Shown piece by piece: positions 1 to 5,286 of a stretch of DNA of 5,286 nucleotides. The stretch spans positions 1-5,286 of the forward strand of contig CALNCU010000269.1 of NCBI GenBank assembly GCA_937875395.1. Reading direction: 5' to 3'. A program made the translations under genes and the position numbers. The DNA is from an uncultured Armatimonadota bacterium (lineage in GTDB: Bacteria; Armatimonadota; UBA5829; DTJY01). A model generated the notes under the pieces. That model had not been told where the DNA came from and searched no databases. It saw only the letters and a program-made list of their open reading frames with translations. Each line of letters opens with the position of its first letter. Position 1 is the first letter of the stretch.

Positions 1-370
1 GCGGAAGAAGGTAGATGCAGGCGCACATTTTGCGCTCACCCAGCCGGTATTCTCCCTTGAGCGGCTTGACATGCTGGAGCGCGCCATGGAGGACGCGGGG
101 ATATCTATTCCCGTCTATGTGGGAATTCTGCCGCTCACATCCATAAGAAACGCCGATTTTCTGCATAACGAGGTCCCGGGCATGCATATTCCTGATGACG
201 TCCGGGCAACCCTTTCCCGTTACCAGTCCGTGGCCGATCAGCGCGCCGCAGGCGTGGAGATTGCCGCGCAAATGATAAAAAAGTTCGCCCGCCGAGTGCA
301 CGGCTTCTACATAATAACCCCCCGCAACCGTGCGGATGTGGTGGCCCCCCTTATCTCTGCAGCCGTTTAG
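1..370 (+). CDS. metF: Methylenetetrahydrofolate reductase (MetF) domain, C-terminal end, partial at 5' side
   Basis: The reading frame is open from base 2, giving 122 visible residues and a TAG stop at 368-370; the start lies outside the window. MetF is an FAD-dependent TIM-barrel enzyme that reduces 5,10-methylenetetrahydrofolate to 5-methyltetrahydrofolate, the methyl donor for methionine synthesis. The family signature is clear. An AGAHFALTQPVF segment begins about residue 6 of the visible part, followed by PVYVGILPL and then NADFLHNEVPGMHIP. The G-I-L-P-L and N-E-V-P-G patterns are typical of MetF, and in my recollection especially of the MetF half of bifunctional homocysteine S-methyltransferase/MTHFR proteins (YitJ-like). 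The tail RVHGFYIITPRNRADVV matches the usual last strand and helix of the barrel. Whether a homocysteine methyltransferase domain precedes it cannot be seen. The first ATG in frame, at 71, is internal and should not be taken as the start. The downstream polysaccharide genes are functionally unrelated. Confidence 0.9.
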   Translation, partial: RKKVDAGAHFALTQPVFSLERLDMLERAMEDAGISIPVYVGILPLTSIRNADFLHNEVPGMHIPDDVRATLSRYQSVADQRAAGVEIAAQMIKKFARRVHGFYIITPRNRADVVAPLISAAV

Positions 371-382
371 CCCTTGCAGCCT

Positions 383-412
383 CCCCGGAGTTTCGGGTTT
401 CCTGCTCCGGGG
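383..412 (+). terminator. GC-rich hairpin after the metF stop, probable terminator without a T-run
   Basis: CCCCGGAG (383-390) pairs perfectly with CTCCGGGG (405-412), giving an 8-bp stem with a 14-base loop, 12 bases after the TAG stop. No T-tract follows (the next bases are TATCCAATG), so it is not a canonical intrinsic terminator. It may act as an mRNA 3'-end stabiliser, as a weak or factor-assisted terminator, or as a U-tract-less terminator. Its position directly after a stop and before the next gene supports a 3'-end role. Stem and loop resemble the hairpin at 5236-5278. Confidence 0.5.
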
Positions 413-415
413 TAT

Positions 416-448
416 CCAATGTCTGACTGTGTTTGATAAAGATATTGG
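416..448 (+). repeat. Imperfect inverted repeat just upstream of the flippase gene
   Basis: CCAATGTC (416-423) can pair with GATATTGG (441-448), giving 8 bp including one G-T wobble, around a 17-base loop. The repeat ends three bases before ATG 452. A second, mutually exclusive pairing is possible between TTGATA (433-438) and TATCAA (461-466). Either could be an operator or a leader structure controlling the flippase unit, or chance. I find no convincing -35/-10 pair in this gap. Confidence 0.25.
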
Positions 449-451
449 TGC

Positions 452-1900
452 ATGGGGGGATATCAAGGGGTGTGCAGCGAAGTTAAGCGTCAGGCAGTAA
501 GGGGCATAGGGTGGGCCTTCACGGGCTCAATAGCCTCGCGCATATTCCAGACGGCGGCTACGCTTGTACTTGCAAAACTCCTTGCCCCCAGTGATTTCGG
601 CGTCTTTTCGCTTGCTACTATTATAATAAACTCCCTTGTTCTCTTCTCTGATATGGGCTTTGCGCAGGTGCTTATCTACCTTCAGGGCGATATAAAAAGG
701 AGCGCAAACACGGCCTTTGTTTTGTGCAGCGGTACGGTGGCCGTATTTGCCGCGCTGCTCTGGATAGGCGCCCCATTTGTAGGGGATGTATTCTCCGAGC
801 CGTCTATAATTCTGCCCATCCGCGCCATGGCTCCTATGCTGGTTTTGGCGGGCGCCAACTCCGTTCCCGCAGTGCTTTTGGATAAGGAGTTGAAGTTTGA
901 AAAGAAGGCGCTTATAGAAGTGCCCACTGCCTTTGCATACGCAGTTACCGCCGTGGTTCTTGCATTTTTGAATTGCGGCGTGTGGAGCCTTGTTGCAGCA
1001 TGGATATTAATGGTACTTGTCAGCTGTACCATAACCTGGGCCGTCTCTCCGTGGAGGCCTACCATTGAGTTTGGGGTGCAGGAATCAAAGAAGATTATTA
1101 CTTATGGCAGCCACCTGGTAATAGGTGTCTTTGCTGCATTCGCCTTCCTCCAGATAGACAAGTTATCTATAGGGAAGTGGCTCGGCATGACTCAACTGGG
1201 CTACTATACCATAGCCTTTACGGTATGCAACCTCCCCGCAACAAACCTTACCGCCGTAGTGAACCGGGTTATGTTTCCGGCATATTCAAAACTGGCGGAT
1301 ATCCCGGAGATAAGGAAGATGTATTTGCAGATGGTAAGGCACCTGTCTGTAATAATATTTCCTTCCATCACAGCCCTCTTTATTCTTGCCGGCCCCCTGA
1401 TACGCATAGTCTACGGTTCCAAGTGGGAGGGCGCTGTAGCCCTTTTTTATGTGCTTGCGTTCTTTGGGCTGTTCAGGGCATTTGGCACTACATCTGATGC
1501 AGTGTTTATGGCTACGGATAACCCTTCGCTTATAAGGAAGGTGAATATAATTCAACTGGTGGTGGCCGGCGTGTTTGTTTACCCGGCGGCAAGGTTTATG
1601 GGCGCCTTCTGGGTAGCCGTGCTCTTTGCCGCCGCCGCGTTTACCGGCATGGTCTTTGCGCTTCTTAAGGTAAAGAACTTGCTTGGGATAGAACTTTCAG
1701 AGTGGGCAGGCGTGCTGGGCGCACCGGCAATTGCAACCGTAGCCGCCGGTTTTATCTCCACTATTGGGAATGGGGAAATATCCTGGATTATTATTTGCCG
1801 CACCTTTGCAGTATTCGCCCTGTCATACGCGGGGATTATTCTTTTGCTGGACAGGTCTTTATACAGGGATATGGCAGCCGCGCTCCGACGTACGGCCTGA
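452..1900 (+). CDS. Wzx/MATE-like polysaccharide (oligosaccharide) flippase
   Basis: The product is an integral membrane protein of the MVF/polysaccharide transporter group (Wzx/WzxC-like) that flips undecaprenyl-linked glycan units across the inner membrane. It has 482 residues and about 14 predicted hydrophobic spans (roughly 20-42, 46-68, 88-108, 118-140, 155-175, 177-198, 216-236, 247-268, 296-318, 328-346, 364-382, 384-404, 420-438, 445-466), the usual size and topology. Family-typical segments are LAKLLAPSDFGVFSLA (40-55), DMGFAQVLI (67-75), DKLSIGKWLGMTQLGYYTIA (236-255), NRVMFPAYSKL (271-281) and YGSKWEGA (321-328). The start is uncertain. ATG 452 has no clear Shine-Dalgarno, whereas GTG 470 has GGGGGGA (454-460) nine bases upstream and would give 476 residues; no conserved sequence is lost either way. 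A TGA stop ends it 19 bases before the glycosyltransferase start, implying co-transcription. The glycan substrate cannot be deduced. Confidence 0.88.
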   Translation: MGGYQGVCSEVKRQAVRGIGWAFTGSIASRIFQTAATLVLAKLLAPSDFGVFSLATIIINSLVLFSDMGFAQVLIYLQGDIKRSANTAFVLCSGTVAVFAALLWIGAPFVGDVFSEPSIILPIRAMAPMLVLAGANSVPAVLLDKELKFEKKALIEVPTAFAYAVTAVVLAFLNCGVWSLVAAWILMVLVSCTITWAVSPWRPTIEFGVQESKKIITYGSHLVIGVFAAFAFLQIDKLSIGKWLGMTQLGYYTIAFTVCNLPATNLTAVVNRVMFPAYSKLADIPEIRKMYLQMVRHLSVIIFPSITALFILAGPLIRIVYGSKWEGAVALFYVLAFFGLFRAFGTTSDAVFMATDNPSLIRKVNIIQLVVAGVFVYPAARFMGAFWVAVLFAAAAFTGMVFALLKVKNLLGIELSEWAGVLGAPAIATVAAGFISTIGNGEISWIIICRTFAVFALSYAGIILLLDRSLYRDMAAALRRTA

Positions 1901-1907
1901 GCCTTTG

Positions 1908-1916
1908 AAGGAGGAG
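1908..1916 (+). promoter_or_regulatory. Strong Shine-Dalgarno that sets the TTG start of the glycosyltransferase
   Basis: AAGGAGGAG lies 7 bases after the flippase stop. Its AGGAGG core (1909-1914) is five bases before TTG 1920. The reading frame is open back to ATG 1764, but that start would lie inside the flippase gene, has no ribosome binding site, and would add residues unlike a glycosyltransferase N terminus. The site therefore favours TTG 1920. Confidence 0.85.
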
Positions 1917-1919
1917 AGT

Positions 1920-3371
1920 TTGAACAGCTTTGCGCACAGCATATTGCAAAACAAAAAATACGGTGTCTCTGCAGTTATTCTGCTCTCTGCCGCTTTGCGA
2001 ATGTTTCAGCTGGGCACGGAGAGCCTGTGGGTGGATGAGGGATACAGCCTTCGTGATGCGTCTGCAGGTCTCTCTTTAACAGATATGCGCCCACTCTACT
2101 TTATAATACTGCACTTCTGGGCAATGCTGGGGGGGAGCGAGCTGTGGCTGCGCCTGCCCGCCGCCATCTTTGGCATCCTCTCCGTATGGCTTGTGTACGT
2201 AATAACAACCAGGCTGTCCGGCCACAGGGCTGGTATAGTTGCGGCGTTGTTTATGGCCGTCTCTGCTTTGCAGATAAACCACTCGCAAGAGGTAAGAATG
2301 TACTCTCTTGTTACGCTCTTCACCCTTGCCGAAGCCCTGTTTTTTATACAATTCATAGAAACGGGACGTGCAAGGAACCTTGTTTTAACCCTTATCTTTG
2401 CCGGGCTTGCTTTTTTGGCTCATCCGCTTACGGTGCTTATGCTGGCAGTCTTTAATACCTTCTTTCTGTTGAATTTAAAGAGGGATGCCAGGCAGAGTGC
2501 AATATGGTTTACAGGCCAGGCGGTAATTGCCATGCCTGCCGTGCCGTATCTTCCCAAGCTGTTATGTTTATGCCGCGAGTTTGGCGGGGCATGGGTCTTT
2601 GGAATGGCAAAACCGGGGGTTTTGGATTTGCTTAGGGTGAGCAGGGATTTCTTTTTGTGGCAGATTTCTTTAAGGTATGGGACGGCAGTCCTTCTGGGGG
2701 ATATCTGGGCGTTCTTTATGCTCGGCCTTGCCGCATACGGAGCAGCAGCCTTATCCAGAAGATTCAGGTGGCAGGCTATGCTGGCTGTGCTCTGGCTCAT
2801 TGTGCCGCTTGCCGGAACAATGCTAATCTCCCATGCGGTTGTTAACGTTTGGATGGTGCGTTACCTGATCTACGCTTCCCCGGCGCTCTATATACTCACC
2901 GCAATGGGTATTGTATCGCTGGGCAGGCGGAACCTGCTTGTGATTGCGCTTGCATGCGTTCTATCCCTGCCGGCTGCAAGGCTTGGCATCTACTACACAA
3001 AGGCGCAGAGACCGGAGTGGCGGCAGGCGGTATCTTATATAGAGAGCAATCTGCAGCCCGGAGATGCCGTTGCCGTATACAGGTACGGGTACAGGTATGT
3101 GTTCAATCACTACTACACCGCAGGCGCCCCGGTCTTTATCCTGGGTTCACATGAACTGGGCCGCCACGCCATTTCCGGCTGGACGGACAGCCGGATTGCC
3201 TGCCAGATGGCGCAGATCCCCCAAAGGAACTGCCGCATATGGTTTATACTCTCTGAAGGCGAGAATATAGGCGAAGCGGCATTTGAAAGCTACATAAAAC
3301 GTAAGTACCGCGTAATTGAGTATAATGCAGATTACTACAGAGTGCGCATCTATCTTGTAACACAAAGATAA
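1920..3371 (+). CDS. Polytopic GT39/PMT_2-type (GT-C fold) glycosyltransferase
   Basis: From TTG 1920 the protein has 483 residues. GT39/ArnT-like enzymes transfer a sugar from a polyprenyl-phosphate donor to lipid, glycan or protein acceptors on the outer face of the inner membrane. After a first hydrophobic span (about 14-30) comes the first-loop motif SLWVDEGYSL, with Asp39-Glu40 as the expected catalytic/metal-associated acidic pair. RPLYFIILHFW (57-67) and LRLPAAIFG (78-86) then follow, as is usual for PMT_2 proteins. HSQEVRMYSL (121-130) is another family-typical loop. Roughly ten to twelve hydrophobic spans extend to about residue 352, with VRYLIYASPALYIL (313-326) among the last. A soluble tail (360-483) begins with RPEWRQAVSYI, matching the common R-P-x-W-R segment of this family, and is rich in Tyr and Arg. 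The gene follows the flippase by 19 bases, so both probably contribute to one surface glycan. Donor and acceptor are unknown. Confidence 0.86.
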   Translation: MNSFAHSILQNKKYGVSAVILLSAALRMFQLGTESLWVDEGYSLRDASAGLSLTDMRPLYFIILHFWAMLGGSELWLRLPAAIFGILSVWLVYVITTRLSGHRAGIVAALFMAVSALQINHSQEVRMYSLVTLFTLAEALFFIQFIETGRARNLVLTLIFAGLAFLAHPLTVLMLAVFNTFFLLNLKRDARQSAIWFTGQAVIAMPAVPYLPKLLCLCREFGGAWVFGMAKPGVLDLLRVSRDFFLWQISLRYGTAVLLGDIWAFFMLGLAAYGAAALSRRFRWQAMLAVLWLIVPLAGTMLISHAVVNVWMVRYLIYASPALYILTAMGIVSLGRRNLLVIALACVLSLPAARLGIYYTKAQRPEWRQAVSYIESNLQPGDAVAVYRYGYRYVFNHYYTAGAPVFILGSHELGRHAISGWTDSRIACQMAQIPQRNCRIWFILSEGENIGEAAFESYIKRKYRVIEYNADYYRVRIYLVTQR

Positions 3372-3391
3372 CCCCGCCATATTACAAGTTA

Positions 3392-3408
3392 CAGTATCCA
3401 GGCAGTAT
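3392..3408 (+). repeat. Pair of CAGTAT direct repeats, 11 bp apart
   Basis: CAGTAT occurs at 3392-3397 and again at 3403-3408. The 11-bp period would place both copies on about the same face of the DNA helix, upstream of the promoter at 3466. This is compatible with a tandem regulator-binding site. The units are only six bases long, so chance is a real alternative. Confidence 0.25.
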
Positions 3409-3417
3409 AGGCTATAC
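3405..3417 (+). repeat. GTATAG-G-CTATAC inverted repeat, candidate operator
   Basis: GTATAG (3405-3410) and CTATAC (3412-3417) are perfect inverted halves around a single G. The site overlaps the second CAGTAT copy and lies about 50 bases upstream of the -35 hexamer of the hydrolase promoter. A dimeric activator could bind here, but no regulator is encoded nearby. The spacer is too short to form an RNA hairpin, so a DNA-level role is more likely than a terminator. Confidence 0.3.
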
Positions 3418-3465
3418 GGCGCATGCTAGTTTGGTAGTACTAAAGAACTACTTCTTAAAAAATAC

Positions 3466-3494
3466 TTGACTTATAATTACTGCCGGGTTAGAAT
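3466..3494 (+). promoter_or_regulatory. Sigma70-like promoter for the secreted hydrolase gene
   Basis: TTGACT (3466-3471) is followed after exactly 17 bases by TAGAAT (3489-3494). Each hexamer differs from the TTGACA/TATAAT consensus at one position. Transcription would begin near 3501, leaving about 100 bases of leader before ATG 3603. A perfect TATAAT also occurs at 3472-3477, but the bases 17 upstream of it (TACTTC) are a poor -35, so it ranks second. The A/T-rich upstream stretch TTAAAAAATA (3455-3464) could help RNA polymerase bind. Confidence 0.6.
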
Positions 3495-3500
3495 TGGTCT

Positions 3501-3602
3501 TGGAAACGGCGCAGGTTGAATTAGAATAGTATCTTCTGCCCTGGAACAGCCGTACCTGCCGCCCTTCCGTAAGCATGGAAGTTATATGTAGAAAGGAAAA
3601 AC
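3501..3602 (+). other. 5' leader of the hydrolase mRNA with possible secondary structure
   Basis: GGCGCAGGT (3508-3516) can pair with ACCTGCCGCC (3554-3563), forming nine base pairs with one bulged C at 3560. Inside it, AGAA (3523-3526) can pair with TTCT, weakly. CTTCC (3564-3568) can pair with GGAAG (3577-3581), or alternatively through TTCC with GGAA (3595-3598) of the ribosome binding site. GAAAGGA (3591-3597) is that binding site, five bases before ATG 3603. I do not recognise a known riboswitch; the cyclic-di-GMP (GEMM) and cobalamin consensus elements I looked for are absent. Confidence 0.35.
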
Positions 3603-5207
3603 ATGCGAGATCCAAGATTCATAGCGCCACTGGTACTAGTTCTGGCAGCGTGCACTCTGGGGTGGGTATCATCCGGCAGCGCGCAGGCCGGTATTAGCGG
3701 TCAGTTGAGCGTTTATTCGCCAAATAAACACTATTTTGTAAACAACGGCACGCCTGTTGTAATTATGGGCGTAGGACAGCCTCTGCCCGGACGCAAATCC
3801 GCAGACTACCGGGCGGATATAGATCAGATTGCGGCGCATAAATCTAACTATCTCCGCTTCTGGATTATGCCGGTATGGGAGGCTCCCAATGTATACATGC
3901 CCTGGGCCAGGGACGGCGGCGGCACTGCAAAAGACGGGGCGCCAAAATATAACCTTACCCACTGGGACAACAATTTCTGGAACCAGCTTAAAGATGCCTG
4001 TGCCTACGCGCAGAGTAAGAACATCTATGCCAGCATTCACATCTTTGATGAATGCGGCATGGAGGCGGGTACAGACAGATGGGATAAGCATCCGTTCCAG
4101 CCATCCAACAACGTAAACAACGTGGGGCTCTCATCTTCAAGCGGTGTCACAAGTTTCTACAATCTTAACAACAGCACGCTTAAATCTCTGCAGGAACAGT
4201 TTGTGGCCAAGCTGATACAGGAGACCAGCGGCTACCCCAACGTGATCTATGAAATCTGTAATGAATACACGGGATCATGGGATTGGGAGGTATACTGGGT
4301 TAATTATATTAGCGCCCGGTGTTCCAATATAATAAGCGTAAACCGGCTGGGGAATAACTCTCCAAGCGGGTACTGGAGTAATTCAGATATAGACATGGTA
4401 AAGTTCCACTGGTCTACAACATCCACCAGCTCCACAAATAGCTATATGAACTCCTACTACTCCAGGAACAAGGCCGTCAACTATGATGAGACGCCGGAAA
4501 TTGAAGGCATAACATATCTTGACTGCCGCGGAATGGTATGGGCATCGTTCACGGGCGGCGGGCATGTGCACCTTGAGAGCGGCGGAAACCAGGCCGGCTC
4601 ATTGGATGCAATCCTTGGGATTATAAACTTCTTTGAAGCCGTCTCGCCGCAGTTTTGGGAGATGTCTCCAAATAACTCCCTGGTAACAAGCACCCCCGGG
4701 GGCAGCGCATATACCCTTGCCAAGCCGGGGAGCGAATACATAACATATATCAAGGGCAGCGGCAGCGGCAGTATGAACATAAACCTCACTTCTGGTTATA
4801 CGTACACTGCAAAGGCCTATAACCCCAAGACCTATGCCTTCACAAACCTTAGGGTGAGCGGCAACACCGTCTCCGGGATTCCATCGTACTCTGAAGACAT
4901 AGTGATATACATAAAGGCAGACGGCGCCACGCCTCCGCCCACCACTTCTGATCCAAGCATGAGCCTTACCATCTCTGCGGATAAATCCAAGGTGGTTTCC
5001 GGGGATACGGTAGTGTATACCATCTCCTTTAAGAACACCGGGAGCGGCGATGCAAAGAACGTTACGCTAACCTCTCCGCTTCCGCAGAATCCCACCTGGG
5101 TCTCCGGCGGAACGTACAATTCCGCCGCCCGCAGCATTAAGTGGGACTTCTCTACCATAAATGCAGGCGGCACAGGTTCGGTAAGCTATACAGTGAGCAT
5201 AAACTAA
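3603..5207 (+). CDS. Secreted TIM-barrel glycoside hydrolase with collagen-binding-like and DUF11 domains
   Basis: This 534-residue exported protein probably cleaves a polysaccharide or glycoside outside the cell. Residues 1-29 are a signal peptide with a likely signal peptidase I site after A-Q-A (27-29); LAAC at 14-17 also fits a lipobox. A first beta segment (33-60, HYFVNNGTPVVIMG) leads into a clan GH-A-like barrel (about 63-350, GH5/apiosidase-like). Within it NLTHWDNNFW (117-126) is family-typical. YEICNEY has Asn220-Glu221, the expected acid/base at strand 4, and VNYDETPE has Glu296 as the probable nucleophile. GMVWASFTGGGHVHLE (310-325) follows. Residues 355-438, with SAYTLAKPGSEYITYI and AYNPKT, resemble the putative collagen-binding beta domain found after such barrels. 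A Pro/Thr linker (439-452) joins a single DUF11 module (453-534). GAAAGGA five bases upstream supports ATG 3603. The gene has its own promoter, so it is separate from the upstream pair. The substrate is unknown and the exact GH family is not assignable by eye. Confidence 0.85.
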   Translation: MRDPRFIAPLVLVLAACTLGWVSSGSAQAGISGQLSVYSPNKHYFVNNGTPVVIMGVGQPLPGRKSADYRADIDQIAAHKSNYLRFWIMPVWEAPNVYMPWARDGGGTAKDGAPKYNLTHWDNNFWNQLKDACAYAQSKNIYASIHIFDECGMEAGTDRWDKHPFQPSNNVNNVGLSSSSGVTSFYNLNNSTLKSLQEQFVAKLIQETSGYPNVIYEICNEYTGSWDWEVYWVNYISARCSNIISVNRLGNNSPSGYWSNSDIDMVKFHWSTTSTSSTNSYMNSYYSRNKAVNYDETPEIEGITYLDCRGMVWASFTGGGHVHLESGGNQAGSLDAILGIINFFEAVSPQFWEMSPNNSLVTSTPGGSAYTLAKPGSEYITYIKGSGSGSMNINLTSGYTYTAKAYNPKTYAFTNLRVSGNTVSGIPSYSEDIVIYIKADGATPPPTTSDPSMSLTISADKSKVVSGDTVVYTISFKNTGSGDAKNVTLTSPLPQNPTWVSGGTYNSAARSIKWDFSTINAGGTGSVSYTVSIN

Positions 5208-5235
5208 TAGAATAACGGTAATGCATTGACCCCCC

Positions 5236-5278
5236 GCCCCCGGATGATTGTGCTGGTTTGCCTGGATCATCCGGGGGC
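5236..5278 (+). terminator. Perfect 13-bp hairpin after the hydrolase gene
   Basis: GCCCCCGGATGAT (5236-5248) pairs without mismatch with ATCATCCGGGGGC (5266-5278) around a 17-base loop, 28 bases after the TAA stop. The following ATAATTAT is A/T-rich but is not a T-run, and the window ends there. Its position and stability make a transcription terminator or 3'-end processing barrier most likely. No T-run flanks it on the other strand either, so it is not obviously bidirectional. Confidence 0.7.
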
Positions 5279-5286
5279 ATAATTAT

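Noticed and set aside
1764..1919. N-terminal extension of the glycosyltransferase frame back to ATG 1764
   Set aside because: It lies wholly or mostly inside the flippase coding sequence, lacks a ribosome binding site, and is not glycosyltransferase-like; the strong Shine-Dalgarno points to TTG 1920.
2420..2800. 126-residue open frame on the minus strand inside the glycosyltransferase gene
   Set aside because: It is an antisense shadow of a membrane-protein gene with no recognisable domain.
3079..3097. ACAGGTA repeated twice within 20 bases in the glycosyltransferase gene
   Set aside because: It is explained by the Tyr-Arg-Tyr-Gly-Tyr-Arg-Tyr coding sequence in the soluble tail; no independent function is indicated.
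3434..3451. GTAGT...ACTAC inverted repeat as a terminator for the glycosyltransferase gene
   Set aside because: The stem has only five A/T-rich pairs and would be unstable. The A-rich stretch after it is not a T-run on the + strand. No terminator is called between 3372 and 3465.
3575..3697. Short frame of 40 codons starting at ATG 3575 in the leader and overlapping the hydrolase start
   Set aside because: It has no ribosome binding site and no recognisable composition. It mostly overlaps the signal-peptide region in another frame, so a leader peptide is not supported.
3669..4091. 140-residue open frame on the minus strand inside the hydrolase gene
   Set aside because: It is an antisense shadow of a well-supported gene, with no family resemblance and no ribosome binding site noticed.
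1..5286. CRISPR, insertion sequence, transposon ends, tRNA, rRNA or toxin-antitoxin genes
   Set aside because: I found no spaced repeat array, transposase frame, cloverleaf or rRNA-like stretch; the window is accounted for by four genes and short intergenic regions.

Overview
This is a bacterial window of moderate GC content. It uses the standard genetic code and Shine-Dalgarno-type ribosome binding sites, and it has one good sigma70-like promoter. All recognisable genes lie on the + strand. The lineage cannot be fixed from the sequence. A MetF domain of the kind found in homocysteine methyltransferase/MTHFR fusions, a multi-domain secreted glycosidase and a DUF11 module would suit an uncultured, environmental, polysaccharide-handling bacterium, but that is inference.

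Layout: (1) Bases 1-370 hold the C-terminal end of a methylenetetrahydrofolate reductase (MetF) domain, cut by the window edge and followed by a GC-rich hairpin. (2) Bases 452-3371 hold a two-gene unit. The first gene is a Wzx/MATE-like polysaccharide flippase. Nineteen bases after its stop comes a polytopic GT39/PMT_2-type (GT-C) glycosyltransferase, whose start is best placed at TTG 1920 behind a near-perfect Shine-Dalgarno. (3) Bases 3372-3602 are a 231-base intergenic region with short direct and inverted repeats, a TTGACT-N17-TAGAAT promoter and a roughly 100-base leader. (4) Bases 3603-5207 encode an exported TIM-barrel glycoside hydrolase followed by a collagen-binding-like beta domain, a Pro/Thr linker and one DUF11 module. 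A 13-bp perfect inverted repeat closes this gene at the window end.

How the genes relate: the flippase and the GT-C enzyme both act on polyprenyl-linked sugars at the inner membrane. GT-C enzymes take lipid-phosphate sugar donors on the outer face, so the pair plausibly builds or decorates a surface glycan. The secreted hydrolase has its own promoter and may trim or degrade a polysaccharide outside the cell. A direct functional link to the upstream pair is not shown. The MetF end belongs to folate/methionine metabolism and looks like an unrelated neighbour.

I see no CRISPR array, insertion sequence, tRNA or rRNA, and no clear evidence of a novel defence or mobile system. The most unusual sequence-level signal is that the two gene-end hairpins (383-412 and 5236-5278) resemble each other in both stem and loop.
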